A DNA stretch of 64,000 nt from Brachypterus glaber. Lineage: Eukaryota > Arthropoda > Insecta > Coleoptera > Kateretidae. Below the pieces are notes generated by a model. It did not search any database. It was not told the origin of the DNA and was given only the letters and a program-made list of their open reading frames with translations. The position numbers and the translations under genes are program-made. The number at the start of each line of letters is the position of its first letter. The first letter of the stretch is position 1. The stretch is from contig OY294051.1 of assembly GCA_958510825.1 (NCBI GenBank), forward strand, positions 30,445,667 through 30,509,666. The letters run 5' to 3'. Of this stretch, positions 45,152-55,764 are shown one piece after another.

Positions 45152-45570
45152 TGTAGATTTTAAACTAGAATAGGACGGAAAGAAAAAATGAGAAGCAACA
45201 ATAAAAGTTGACCTTAGACTTTAAAAAAGCGTTTGACCGGATCGGGCCTAATTTTAAAGTTAGACTTTTATTAATGTTTTGGACTTCCAACAGGTATTTA
45301 ACTGTATCAAGCCTATTTAATAACCAAAGAGGTTTGACTATGGATGTATCTAGATTTTAACTAGAATAGGCCGAAAACAAAATAATGAGAAGCAATAAAA
45401 GTTGACCATAGACTTCAAAAACGCGGGTCTATTTAATAACCAAGGAGGGATTTGAAAGTATGTAGATTTTTTACTAGAATAGGACGGAAATAAAAAAGTG
45501 AGGAACAAAAGTTGACCTTGAACTTCAAAAAAGCGTTTGACCAGATCGGGTGTAATTTTAATGCTAGATT
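45152..45570 (+). pseudogene. Tandem fragments of a LINE reverse transcriptase region
   Basis: Three units start near 45152, 45349 and 45461 with TAGATTTTNAACTAGAATAGG-like sequence. Units one and three encode LDFKKAFDRIGPNF (from 45214) and FKKAFDQIGCNF (from 45524), the RT motif normally written DFxKAFDxV. Unit two has a shortened IDFKNA. The first frame stays open to about 45360. Different lengths (about 198 and 112 bp) show internal deletions. No complete RT. Confidence 0.65.
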
Positions 45571-45590
45571 ACACAGCCCCACAAAAAAAA

Positions 45591-45870
45591 GTCTGCTACC
45601 CGAGCTAAACCACTATACCTATACGTTTTTGAGGTCGCTCAATTTGAATCCGGGGTCAGTTTAACCACATCAGGTCAGGATCAAGGTCAAGTCAAGGTCA
45701 AAATGAGAAAAAAACCATGGAATAGGCAAAAAAAAATAATTCTGCAACCCGAGCTAAACCGGGGTATGAAGTGTATGAATTTTGGTACAATTTGCCTTAC
45801 GTAATACTTGAACGTTTCCATCCCTATAGGTTTTTGAGGTCCCTGAATCCGTATCCAGGGTTAAATTGGT
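45591..45870 (+). repeat. Two tandem units with a Harbinger-end insertion in the second
   Basis: TCTGCTACCCGAGCTAAACC and TCTGCAACCCGAGCTAAACC start the units (45593, 45741). Both continue to TA(C/G)GTTTTTGAGGTC and GAATCCG(G/T). In the second unit, 59 bp of a Harbinger-like end (45761-45819) interrupt the match. TCAAGGTCA lies at 45681 and 45692. Confidence 0.7.
45761..45819 (+). mobile_element. Half of the GGGAACGTTCAAG Harbinger-like element
   Basis: GGGGTATGAAGTGTATGAAT, TTTGGTACAATTTGC, TTACGTAATACTTGAACGTT match the right arm of 53574-53811. Only one arm is present and no TSD is visible. Confidence 0.65.
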
Positions 45871-46022
45871 TTAAATATTAAGATAGCTAAACCAATAAAC
45901 TATTAAAAATAATAGTTGCGCGGTAAACGCTTCAATGCCTAGGACCTGTGCTTCAATGTCGCATTAATTGAAATTAATACTAGACTATTATTAATTTTCG
46001 GTTTTTTTATTTTAGAAATATT

Positions 46023-46085
46023 TATAGACTTCAAAAAGGCATTTAACCGTATCGACCCTGTTTTAAAATCAACGCGTTGCAACGA
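46023..46085 (+). pseudogene. Isolated RT motif, IDFKKAFNRIDPVL
   Basis: A fourth occurrence of the DFKKAF block (46024 onward), about 450 bp downstream of the tandem set, in the same orientation. Flanks are not clearly RT-like. Confidence 0.55.
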
Positions 46086-46950
46086 GGGCTCAAAACTGTC
46101 AAATTTCGATAAAGCATAGACTAGAGGAAATGTCATTAACATCTCTTGCAATATAGAATTTCAGATGCTGAATTCATGATTTTGATGTTTAAGAATAAAA
46201 TATGAGTATATTAAATTGCCACACGTGCCTTGAGGCACTGATAAGTGTAAGGAGCAATTTTAATAGCCAGTAAATTTAGCATATATGTATAACACGAGCC
46301 AATTATTATGTAAATATAACAAATAACCAGTGTTTATAGGTAAGACAATACTCAGAGTACCGTTTATAATCAAACAATACGTGATAGCGCTTCTAGTCAA
46401 TAATTGTGTACAAATACCAGAAAAGAACCTTGCTTTTTTGTTACAGATATCTGCGGATTAGGAAAAATAAGCGATATTTCTTGTTCAAAATGGCAGATTT
46501 TTGTTCGTTCTTTTAATAGTTTAACAAATTAATTTTTTTAGCTGCAGCTAGCATCAGCTAAATATTTGGTTGAATTGTCATGACGTATAGAAAATTATGT
46601 TGCAAAAAAAAACAAATACAAAATATTTAAAGACTGACACGGACTGAGGTTTTTGTATGACCTCCGAGATTTTCGACATAAACAAATCTAAAGTTTTTGA
46701 GGTTTTCAGACCCCTTATTATATAGATTACTAGCATTAGGTATTAGGTAAAAGTGTTAATGGTTTAACCTTAACCTTTAGAATGCAGCGAAATTTCAGTT
46801 TAAATCGAGTGTCGATTTTCCCCGAAATTTTCATAAATCTTCACCGAACTACTCAAGACCAATGCCCAACTTGACAGGTGGTAGAAATTACGAGGCCCGG
46901 AGCCTCGTCCGCAACGGAAAAGCCAATGTATAAATTTTGTTTTCGCCATT
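46086..46950. other. Non-coding stretch
   Basis: A GAGGCCCGGAGCCTC hairpin at about 46890. No gene recognised. Confidence 0.35.
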
Positions 46951-47165
46951 TTAGCCTCAAATTTGGTGCGCTGAGTCCGAAAAAAAATGTGAAGAAGATG
47001 CTGGAGGTTCCCTTGACCTTGAAAATCGCTATTTCGATATCATAATAATTTTTTTCACTGTTTTAGCCTCAAAGTTGGTATACCCATATTTTTTGGGGTG
47101 CTGAGTACGAAAAAAGTATTAAAGAAGATGCTGGAGGTATCCTTGACCTTGAAAAAAATCGTCGA
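46951..47165 (+). repeat. Two tandem units of about 112 bp ending in TCCTTGACCTTGAAAA
   Basis: TTAGCCTCAAA, TTGGT, GTGCTGAGT(C/A)CGAAAAAA, AAGAAGATGCTGGAGGT and CCTTGACCTTGAAAA occur in the same order in both. TGACCTTGA is exact at 47014 and 47144. Looser related words continue to about 47310. Confidence 0.7.
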
Positions 47166-48225
47166 CATGGACGTGGCGAAATAACGATCCCTTTGGGGTG
47201 CTTGATTTTCAAGTCCCCTTGCCTCTCACATTGGGGTGCTTTATTACAAGGTTACAGGTCAAGGAAACATGTAACATTTTTTTCACTATTTGACCTTGTG
47301 ATGGTATTTTTAAGGTCAATGGTTGCTCTGGGATTTTTAAAAACTATTTTTCCCTTACTTAACACGCCAAATTTTGCTTAAAAACATATTGATGTGCGCA
47401 AGATGGTAAGAATTTCTACCATCCCCGCCCTCTAAAGGTGAAACTTGGAGTAAACTGATGGTCGCGCATTCGGAACGCAGCATTTTTAACAAACTCGTTT
47501 TTTTTTGCGATAGTCTTTAGTTTAAAAGTTGGTGCAACTGGCTCTACTAATTTCATATAAAAAGGCGCCATAAGATTTCTCGGATAGAAATTACCAATGA
47601 CTTAAGGTTGGTTTACCAAATAATTAATTTTAAACAAACTAATAATTTGAACAATGAGATGTCAGATTTATTTGTCACATTTTATTTTGTTACTTAAATG
47701 CTAAATTAGTTTATTATTAGTTTTTGAATTTTTGCTGTAAATTACTGAATGAATCATAGTATAAGCCCGTGCCAATAAACAAGGTGCTTTCTGCATTAAG
47801 TAGATATATTGCTTCTAGTCGGTAATTGGGTAATTTGGATTTGTACAACTGACCCAATGTCCTTGAAAAGTGGACCAATAAAATACGTGTTTTCATCATT
47901 CATTCTAAGTGGTAAATAACCTAATATAGATAGGTATCGTCCGCTATAAATTGCATAACAATGATCTAACATCAAAATACAATTTATTCTAATTCGTTTA
48001 ATGATACCATTTGTTGTTGATTTATTTCATATTTACGCATGTATACATATTTAAGTATTATTAAAAAAAATAGAGTTTAAAACTAGAGGTCACGGTTTTT
48101 TGAAAAATTGATTTCCTTTTTTCCTCCGCACGGTTATGTTTAAAATTTTGGCGAATGTCCTACATTGCATTTCTCTTTTTGGTTAAGGACCATTATATTC
48201 AAACGTTTTTTCAAGATTTAGGTAT
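47166..48225. other. Non-coding stretch
   Basis: Nothing beyond the decayed continuation of the tandem family at 47180-47310. Confidence 0.35.
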
Positions 48226-48364
48226 TTAAGGTCGATTAAGGCATAATTATCACTAACTAAACAAAGCCATTCTGACCTTTTCATTGGCCAGGTGAGAAGC
48301 CCTCTTTCTTTTTGGCCAATCAAAAGGCCAGAATGGCTTAGTTTAATTAGTGAATCGACCTTAA
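48226..48364. mobile_element. Palindromic MITE with TTAAGGTCGATT ends
   Basis: TTAAGGTCGATTAAG and GTGAATCGACCTTAA are inverted. The inner stem ACTAACTAAACAAAGCCATT with AATGGCTTAGTTTAATTAGT and TTGGCCA words makes it about 139 bp of foldback. Confidence 0.65.
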
Positions 48365-48387
48365 GTCGGATATAAATCACTTACAAT

Positions 48388-48513
48388 ATTCAATTTTTTG
48401 TGGTAAGGCCGGTTAACCTGTACGTATCTCTGTTTAATTGATGAGTTAAAAAAAGAGAGAAATACATATTCCCCTAACCTGGTTAATAACCGCTGCTCCA
48501 CAAAAAATCGGCT
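48388..48513. mobile_element. Small palindrome with ATTTTTTGTGG arms
   Basis: ATTTTTTGTGG, GCCGGTTAACCTG and TACGTATCTCT on the left answer CCACAAAAAAT, ACCTGGTTAATAACC and GAGAAATACATA on the right. Confidence 0.5.
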
Positions 48514-48770
48514 AATGTTTTTGATGCTATACGATAGTGCCTTAACTTTTCTTAAAAATAAGTCTAAAGTGTGAAAAAAACACTTTATGTGAAAGTACAA
48601 CAATAAGTAACAATATTTCCAGGCACGTATTTTTTAATTAAATATTAATTTATCAATTTAATTTAATTTGAGGAAATTAGTAGGTGGATAAAAAAACTAA
48701 CCTTAATTTTAGTAAATTTAGTGTTCATTTTTGGATAAACTACCCTTCATATCGATGGTTTATCCAGTTA

Positions 48771-49239
48771 TTAAAGGGTTGTTCTGATTTTTGGTTTCGA
48801 AAAATAGATTTTTGTTTTTCTTTTTTTACTTCTTAATATGTGTAGAATACGCTCCTAAAATATTTTGGCCGGGAAAATGGCATTTTTTTGTTTTTTAAAA
48901 TACGCGTGAATTTTTTTTTTTGGAATTTGGACTAATGTCGACATTAGCAAACTAAAGGACGTAATTTTGAACAAGACTTTTTTATGGTTTTGGTGTTACA
49001 GACCAATGGGGACGGAGCTATCACTGGAACGTTTGCCATGTTATTTTTGAGGTGTCAACTTCAGAGCGTGCTGCACATTTATTTATGACGGCAAAAAAAT
49101 TATAAATAATTTTTTTGTGAACTTTAAGAGTTGCCTAATACTTTGTAAAAAGTTTTCTATATAAAAATAATACAGGTTTTCGGAACAAAATTCCAAAAAT
49201 CGTCAATTTTTTGCCTCAAAAATGAGAACGACTCCTTAA
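48771..49239. mobile_element. TTAA-bounded element with TTAAAGGGTTGTTCTG ends
   Basis: The left end TTAAAGGGTTGTTCTGATTT and right end TTAAGGAGTCGTTCTCATTT (minus strand) match well for about 24 bp. AAAATTGAC/ATTTTTGG words follow. No coding inside. Confidence 0.6.
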
Positions 49240-49700
49240 CAGTAAACTCACCATGAAATGTCAGAACTATTTGACAGATTTCATTTCATTGTATAAATTC
49301 TTAAATTAGTTTAATGTTAATGATTGGATAAACTAACCTTTAGTTTTCTGTTGAATATAGTCTATAGACCGATAATTATAAATTATAATTTCTATCGGTT
49401 GTTTTCAATTAATTGTGGTACATACGAGTATATATGGGTTATTATGTAACGTTGCTCTCTGATTTAGTATCAGTTTCTATTTACCACAAAAGGGTTCGTT
49501 ATAGAAAGTATTTTATTTCGATTTAATTTAATTTCTGTGCTATTCATCGTTAAGAATCCATGGGAAAGTACTAATTTTAAATCAGTTTTTCAAAAAAAGG
49601 TTAAAATTTTACTAACTGTCACCTGTGAGCTGAGGCAAAGGAAAGAGAAGAGGTAAAATATTGTGTTTATTCTGTATACTGCAGAGGCAGGTAGTCCAAA

Positions 49701-50378
49701 CCTAAAAATACAGGGAGTTTATTTATAGGGTATACTTAGGGCTGCAATTAAAAAAACAATTTTGTCATCTTGAACTCGATTTGAAACCGTCATTTTTTGA
49801 CGTATTTTTTACAAACACCGGATTTTTTAAAATAACTCAAGATTGGTGCATCTTAGGACAAAAATCGTTCTATATGAAAATAAAGAGGTCAAAATTTTCA
49901 AAATTTTTTGTTGTATGTATTTTTTTTTTGTAGGACTTATAAATAAATTATTTTAAAATTTGTAATTTTACAAAACTTTAAAAGAAACCGCCAGATAGAT
50001 TTTTTTTAATTTTCACTCTAAATGTTCTAATAGGCATGCCTTATCGACTAATAAAGAAAAAAATTGATTTTTCCCAAAAAGAAAATAAAACGCTAAAAGC
50101 CTATAGTGTAACGTTTAAGGCGGTGCTGTGAATTAGTTAAAAGTCGTACAAAAAAATACGTACGACAAAAAATTTTGGAAATTTGGTCCTCTTTATTTTC
50201 ATATTAATCGTTTTTTGTCCTAGGATGCACCGATCTTGAGATATTTACAAAAAAAATGGTTTATGTGAAAAATACGTAAAAAAAAATCGAGTTCAAGGTC
50301 ACAAAATTGGTGTTTTATTTCCGGCCCTATACCCTATAAAATAAACTCAAATTCAAAACTCCCTGAATTATTTTTAGG
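49701..50378. mobile_element. Foldback element with CAGGGAGTTT arms
   Basis: CCTAAAAATA, CAGGGAGTTTA, ATAGGGTATA and TTTTGTCATCTTGAACTCGA on the left are mirrored by GAGTTCAAGGTCACAAAATT, TATACCCTAT, AACTCCCTG and TATTTTTAGG on the right. AAGAGGTCAAAATTTTC and GATGCA/GGACAAAAATCGTT blocks are also paired. The arms are about 220 bp. Confidence 0.65.
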
Positions 50379-51012
50379 TAAAGCCGCTTTTATTCACCTG
50401 ACGACTGGACTAGTAGGCGACCTTGAATTCCAAACATTTCGGCCAGGTTCCAGTTAGTAAAATTTTAACAGTATAACTATGTATGTATCTCAGATCCTAT
50501 CCAAAAGTTATTTAGTATATTTTTAGTTTTTTGGGGTTTCAAATAGCAGAGCCCCATATTACGAACTCTACGGGCCCATTAAATTGTTTCACTTTTAGTT
50601 TATAGTATATTTAATTTTTAAGAAAAGTTCGTGTCTTATACGCTAGTTGGAGTCTCCAAAACAAAAACAGTAAAACTTCTTTTATAGGCGCAACTAGTAA
50701 AAGTTTTGTGTGACAAGGCGTCGCTATGTAAGCAATTAGAGGGCTAATTCAATATTTGGGGGGAGGGGGCTAATTACAATTATGTTGTCTTTTTGGTTTA
50801 AATAAATCCTAAAATTTTGGTGGGTCAATTTTTATTTGGGGAGAGGGGGGTTATTGTTAGACTGATACCAAATTTCACGTTAATTTCCCATACATTGATT
50901 TTTTCAAATCTTCAAGACTCAGTTTTGATACCATTATCTATTTAGGAAACAATTAAGAATTGAGATGTTTTATAATTAACCTGTATCTTTGCCAGCCCCA
51001 ATCATTAAATTT
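50379..51012. other. Non-coding stretch
   Basis: Two G-rich runs (GGGGGGAGGGGG near 50759 and GGGGAGAGGGGGG near 50839). No gene. Confidence 0.35.
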
Positions 51013-52243
51013 AGTATATTAAAGTACTAGTTTCATAACATACGTTTTTAGCGCAAGAGTACAAGTGTAGAAAACTTGCGGCGAGTTTTCTAAAGTACTA
51101 GTGCTCTAAAAACTTTTACAATTTTGTCTATTTTGCTCTAAAATTTAAAAAACTTACATTTAAATTGATGATTGATTTAGGGATTTTTGTTTTGGGTTGG
51201 CATTACAGTTTACTATGTTTAAAATTCTAAGAACAAATGAAATTTTAATTTATTCTCAGTCATCTCTTCTTTTTTTCACTGCAATTAACCAGTCCACAAT
51301 TTTAACACGGTAAAAAATTACCCAAACACAAAATTTTGTAAAAAATTAAACTTTAAATCGACATTGACATTTGCACGCAAAACGTCAAGAGATAGGCTTT
51401 TGTATGTTGCCAACCCAACAGAAAAAAAAGTAGAGACCTCTTATGGGCCTATAAGAACACGCAAAATGCGTGTGATTATGAGCTTATAAGAGTCGCAAAA
51501 TATAAAATAATATATTAGAACATGTAAGTTTATTAAAATAGTTATAACAATAGTTTCACATACATTAGTGTAAGCTAGGTAGGTTGTACCTACATGTTAT
51601 TTTCTAGATAATCAACAATTTTCAGTTTCGCAATCAATAATTACAATTTGTAGAATACTGGCTTTCTTCAGATTCACACTGCATTGTCATCTAAAGCGCA
51701 AAACAATTCAAGTCATAAGCAGTAATAGTATATTAAAGTACTAGTTTCATAACATACGTTTTTAGCGCACGAGTACAAGTTTAGAAAACGAGCCGCTTGC
51801 GGTGAGTTTTCTAAAGTACTAGTGCGCTAAAAACGTGTTATAAAACGAGTGCTTTATACAATTTTTTCTATTTTGCTCATAATTTAAAAAACTTACATTT
51901 AAATTGATGACTGATTTAGGGATTTTTGTTTCGAATTGGCATTACAGTTTTCGCCATGTTTAAAATTCTAAGAACGAATATTATTTTGATATATTTTATA
52001 GTCATTTCTTCTCTTTTCCACTGCAAGTAACGAAGCCACAATTTTAACACGGTAAAACATAACCTAAACACAACATTTTGTAGAAAATTAAACTTTGAAC
52101 CGACGTTCACAATTGCACGGCAAACGTCAAGAGATAGACTTTTATCTGTTGCCAACCCAAAAGAAAAAAAGTAGAGACCTCTTATGGGCCTATAAGAACA
52201 CGCAAAATACGTGTGATTATGAGCTTATAAGAGTCGCAAAATA
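51013..52243 (+). repeat. Direct duplication of a segment of about 500 bp with a palindromic start
   Basis: 51013-51502 and 51727-52243 match throughout, offset by 714 bp (AAAGTACTAGTTTCATAACA, CTATTTTGCTC, AGTAGAGACCTCTTATGGGC, GTGATTATGAGCTTATAAGA). Each begins with a palindrome, ACGTTTTTAGCGCACGAGTA with TACTAGTGCGCTAAAAACG (copy two is the better preserved). The spacer 51503-51726 is single. Confidence 0.8.
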
Positions 52244-52624
52244 GAAAAACTATTTAAGTCTCTCGTATGGGATTCTATGACAGTGTGCACATAATGTGCT
52301 CTAATGTGATCATTGTGACTTTTGGTTGGTTTAGTTTATATTAAAACTCAAAAAACCATACTATTTGGCATTTCTGTTATTTTTTTTTTCATTATAAAAT
52401 GTCTACTTTTGTGCTTACATTCTTCTTTCAGTTGGATAAGTGTTATGTAACAGTCGTGTCTTAATACATCAAGCAGGCCTGATGTAAACCACGCCTTACT
52501 ACATATCAAGAAGGCTTAAAATGTATTATGCGTGGATATGCTGATTTTTATTTGTTGCCTATTTGCAAATTCTTTGTCTCTGTAACAAGTTTAGTTGCAA
52601 TCAAGGCCTACGCTTATTTTATTA

Positions 52625-52660
52625 TACTCCTCGCAGCACTACGTGCTGAAAGAGTAGTAT
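52625..52660. repeat. Hairpin TACTCCTCGCAGCAC
   Basis: TACTCCTCGCAGCACTACGT with GTGCTGAAAGAGTA folds into a stem. Related to 1994-2029 and 8526-8555. Confidence 0.5.
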
Positions 52661-52717
52661 ACGATGGTTTTCAAATTTCCTAGGTCAAAAATTGACCTTG
52701 ATCCAAGTCTATTTTTA

Positions 52718-53405
52718 TACACGGTGTTTGCAGTCTTTTGGCGAAAAAAGGGAGTGGTTATACATCACAAAACATAAAAAAAACAACAAAAGAACATTTG
52801 TCCGGAAATATGCCCTAAAGGAGCTACAGCCCTTCGAAGATGGACATATTGAATGGGGAACAAAAAAACACCAATAAAATTTTAATGCTGCAAAACTAAG
52901 TAAAAAAGTATTCTTCACCAAAACACCTAAATTTAATATTAAAGGAGTAATAGCCTTTTAAAAAGTAACATTTATGGCGGCACAAAATGTTACTTCCTCT
53001 TGAATTGCATTTTTTTAACTGTGTTACACTATATGACATATTTTATGTATTTTTACTTAAGGAACCCACATTAGTTACAAAAATAAAGAAAAAATATACG
53101 CATAAAAAAGTTTAGTGCAAAATTATGTTAAGCCTCATACATTTAGCACGCCTTTGAAGAGATTTCAAAAATAAATTAATAATAACTAATTGCTCTTATT
53201 AATACTAGTATACATACCAAACTTCGTTGCTCTAGCTCAAAGAGCACCAGAGTTATTACTTAAAAACCTTATTTTTAGTACAATTTTAAAGTGTCGTAAC
53301 TCCCTTAGGGTTCGTTTTCAGAACTATATTCTTATTATGGTTTTTCATGTTTTGTGATGTAAAATCTTTCCCTTTATTTTCCACCAAAAGACTTCAAACA
53401 CCGTA
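52718..53405. mobile_element. CACGGTGTTTGCAGTC element, copy 1
   Basis: The ends CACGGTGTTTGCAGTC (52720) and CGGTGTTTGAAGTC (minus strand, from 53403) are followed inward by TACATCACAAAACAT and a GAGC/GCCCTAA block. TA lies outside. The interior (AATATTAAAGGAGTAATAGCC, TTTTATGTATTTTTACT, ATAAAAAAGTTTAGTG) is shared with 55376-56351 and 60622-61328. No transposase recognised. Confidence 0.7.
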
Positions 53406-53570
53406 AATACAAGCAGTTTTTATCCAATACTGAAAAACTTTCTGTCTCTCCGTCCGTGTTAGGGGAGTTCCATTTTAATCGCATATTTTAATAATATTAA
53501 TAAAATTTAACCCGTTATAATTTTCGAAATTGATTTTATAAGTGAAATGTAATATTTTTTGGGCGCACGA

Positions 53571-53814
53571 TAAGGGAACGTTCAAGTATTACGTAACGCA
53601 AATTGTACCAAAATTCATACACTTCAAACCCGGTTCCCGCGTTATTAAAAGCTGTAGAGATTTTATATTTTGGCTACCCCCTAACACACCCCCTATTTGG
53701 GGGGGGATAGCCAAAGCATGAAATCTCTACATACTTTAATAACGCGAGAAACGGGGTATGAAATGTATGAATTTTGGTACAATTTGCGTTACGTAATACT
53801 TGAACGTTCCCTAA
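53571..53814. mobile_element. PIF/Harbinger-like palindromic MITE with TAA TSD
   Basis: 53574-53811 (238 bp) is nearly one long palindrome. Both ends start GGGAACGTTCAAGTATTACG and the arms continue through CAAAATTCATACA, CGCGTTATTAAA and GTAGAGATTT. TAA lies directly outside each end (53571-53573, 53812-53814). The loop is CCCCCTA-rich. The TAA duplication and GGG ends indicate Harbinger; it shares TATTACGTAACGC with the element at 13670. Confidence 0.88.
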
Positions 53815-54798
53815 CTTATGACATTTTCCAGAAAAAATATGTTCTATGAAAGGAATAAATGTTTAAAAAAAATCTTTAAAAATAAAAAATGTCCGATAAA
53901 CTCTCAATTTTTAGAACACATAACTTTTATTTATAGAAATGTTCATACCAAAGAGTATACTCTGGAATACGAAGCATTGCATATTTTTCAGGCTTTTTAA
54001 AATTATAATGCTTACGAAATAGCATTAGGCTTTTGCTATTGATTTTCTTAGTCATAGTTATGAGAGCAATGGCATATTTTAAGGTTAATAATGAAAATTT
54101 AACCACTTATTTCATAAAATTTTCTAAATCCTTATGAAATATTAAATATGGTTTAAAGGTTATAAACTAAAATAGTATAATTTGAGAAATAGTATTTTTT
54201 GCCTTTAGCAACTTTATTTGTTAATTATTAATGTTAATACATTATTGTAGTTATTATTAATGGGTTAAAGTCTGAAACCTCACTTTTTTATGGGGAGCAT
54301 GTGGGACAAATAAAAAAAAATACAAAATTGGCGAAGGCGCCATCATTGAAAACTTCACGGGCTTAAATATGAGCTTTTCTGTTAAAAAACAGGCTTTACG
54401 GCTAGTAAAGCATAATTTTAATTTTACTAAAATGTTCAAAAATCAAAAGCTACAAATCTGCATCTATATATAAAATACACAAAAAAAAACACAAAAATTT
54501 GTTATAGAGTTTTTTAAAATTTTGATTGATAAAAATAAGATCTTTATACCCGACTACAGCAACGCAAAACAAGGTTTATGTTTTTAACGTATTTGTATGT
54601 ATGCATGTTTGTTTATTCCCCTCTACAGTCTAAACTTCTGAGCTTATTTCAACGATCGGTGCTATCTAAAATTCCATGTTTCGGCAATATTGGAAGTTGT
54701 TATCAGGAATTCAACGTAAAATTTAGAGAAATCTCTAGACTGTTAATATGAATTTTGTATCAATCGGTCCACATTAAACTTAAAATATCATTTAATTC
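53815..54798. other. AT-rich non-coding stretch
   Basis: No gene recognised. Confidence 0.35.
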
Positions 54799-54832
54799 GC
54801 CAACGTTTCGGGTTTTTTATTTTCTCATCAGG
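54799..54832 (-). mobile_element. Penelope-like 3' end or hammerhead-like module
   Basis: On the minus strand: CCTGATGAG, an AT-rich segment, then CCGAAACGTTGG. This has both core boxes, CTGATGAG and CGAAAC, in hammerhead order. The intervening stem is weak (GAAAATAAAAAACC). An AT-rich tail follows. No RT nearby. Confidence 0.4.
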
Positions 54833-55375
54833 AATTTTTTAATACTCGGTTTTTAAGCTTGTTTATATTTTGCTTCACTCCTTCTTTGTATTTACAATGC
54901 ATTGCCCATTCATTTAAAATGCTTTTTCTTTTCTTTAATTTTTCTAAAATATACCTCATACCATAATAATAATATTAGGTACCGTTTGAAGTAGACTTTT
55001 GTTATTTAAATATGACAATATTTGTTTAATTCTTCTAAAAATAACAGTACCGATAACTCACAACCCATGTCACTGTAAAAATACTAGTAATGCATTTTAC
55101 TGCAAAAAAAATATATTTGATGTACGTTAAATTTTGTGAAACCGAGACAAAATATTACAAAATTAATTTTTAAATGTCACACGGATATTTTAAATTGTTA
55201 TAGTGTTAAAATTTTGTAATTAAATATTAATAAAATTAAAATTAAATGTTTTTAATAATAGTTTGAAACATTTTTCATGCTGTTTTTTGAATAAAATATA
55301 GAATTTATTAATTTGATTTGAAAATGATCTAATTTAGAATTTTAATACTCAGCAAATTTCATTATTTTCTTACGT
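54833..55375. other. AT-rich non-coding stretch
   Basis: Nothing recognised. Confidence 0.35.
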
Positions 55376-55395
55376 GTAACACAAAACATAAAAAA

Positions 55396-55513
55396 CCTTA
55401 CAAAGGGGGTTAGCTCAAAATGACACATACATAAAGTGACATGTTCATTGAAAAATCAATAGACATGTCGGTATTTTGCATCAATACATTTTGAGTTAAG
55501 CCCCTTTGTAAGG
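55396..55513. mobile_element. 118-bp palindromic insert
   Basis: CCTTACAAAGGGGGTTAGCT and AGTTAAGCCCCTTTGTAAGG are inverted ends, continued by CAAAATG/CATTTTG. The centre carries GACATGTTCATTG with CAATAGACATGTC. It interrupts the left part of the surrounding element after CATAAAAAA. Confidence 0.7.
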
Positions 55514-55764
55514 AAGGCGACGATATGTTCGGCGAAAATAAGCCCTAACATTTTAAATGGGGAACAAAAAACAGCACTAAAATTTTAGTGCTGTAGGGCG
55601 ATTCTTTATTTTAAACTAAGTAAACGAGTATTCCGAAACACCTAAATTTAATATTAAAGGAGTACCTTTTAAAAGTAATATTTTTGGTGGCACAAAAACT
55701 TCCTCTTAATTGTATTTTTTTAACGGTTGCACCTACAGTGTCACACTATATAACATTTTTATGT

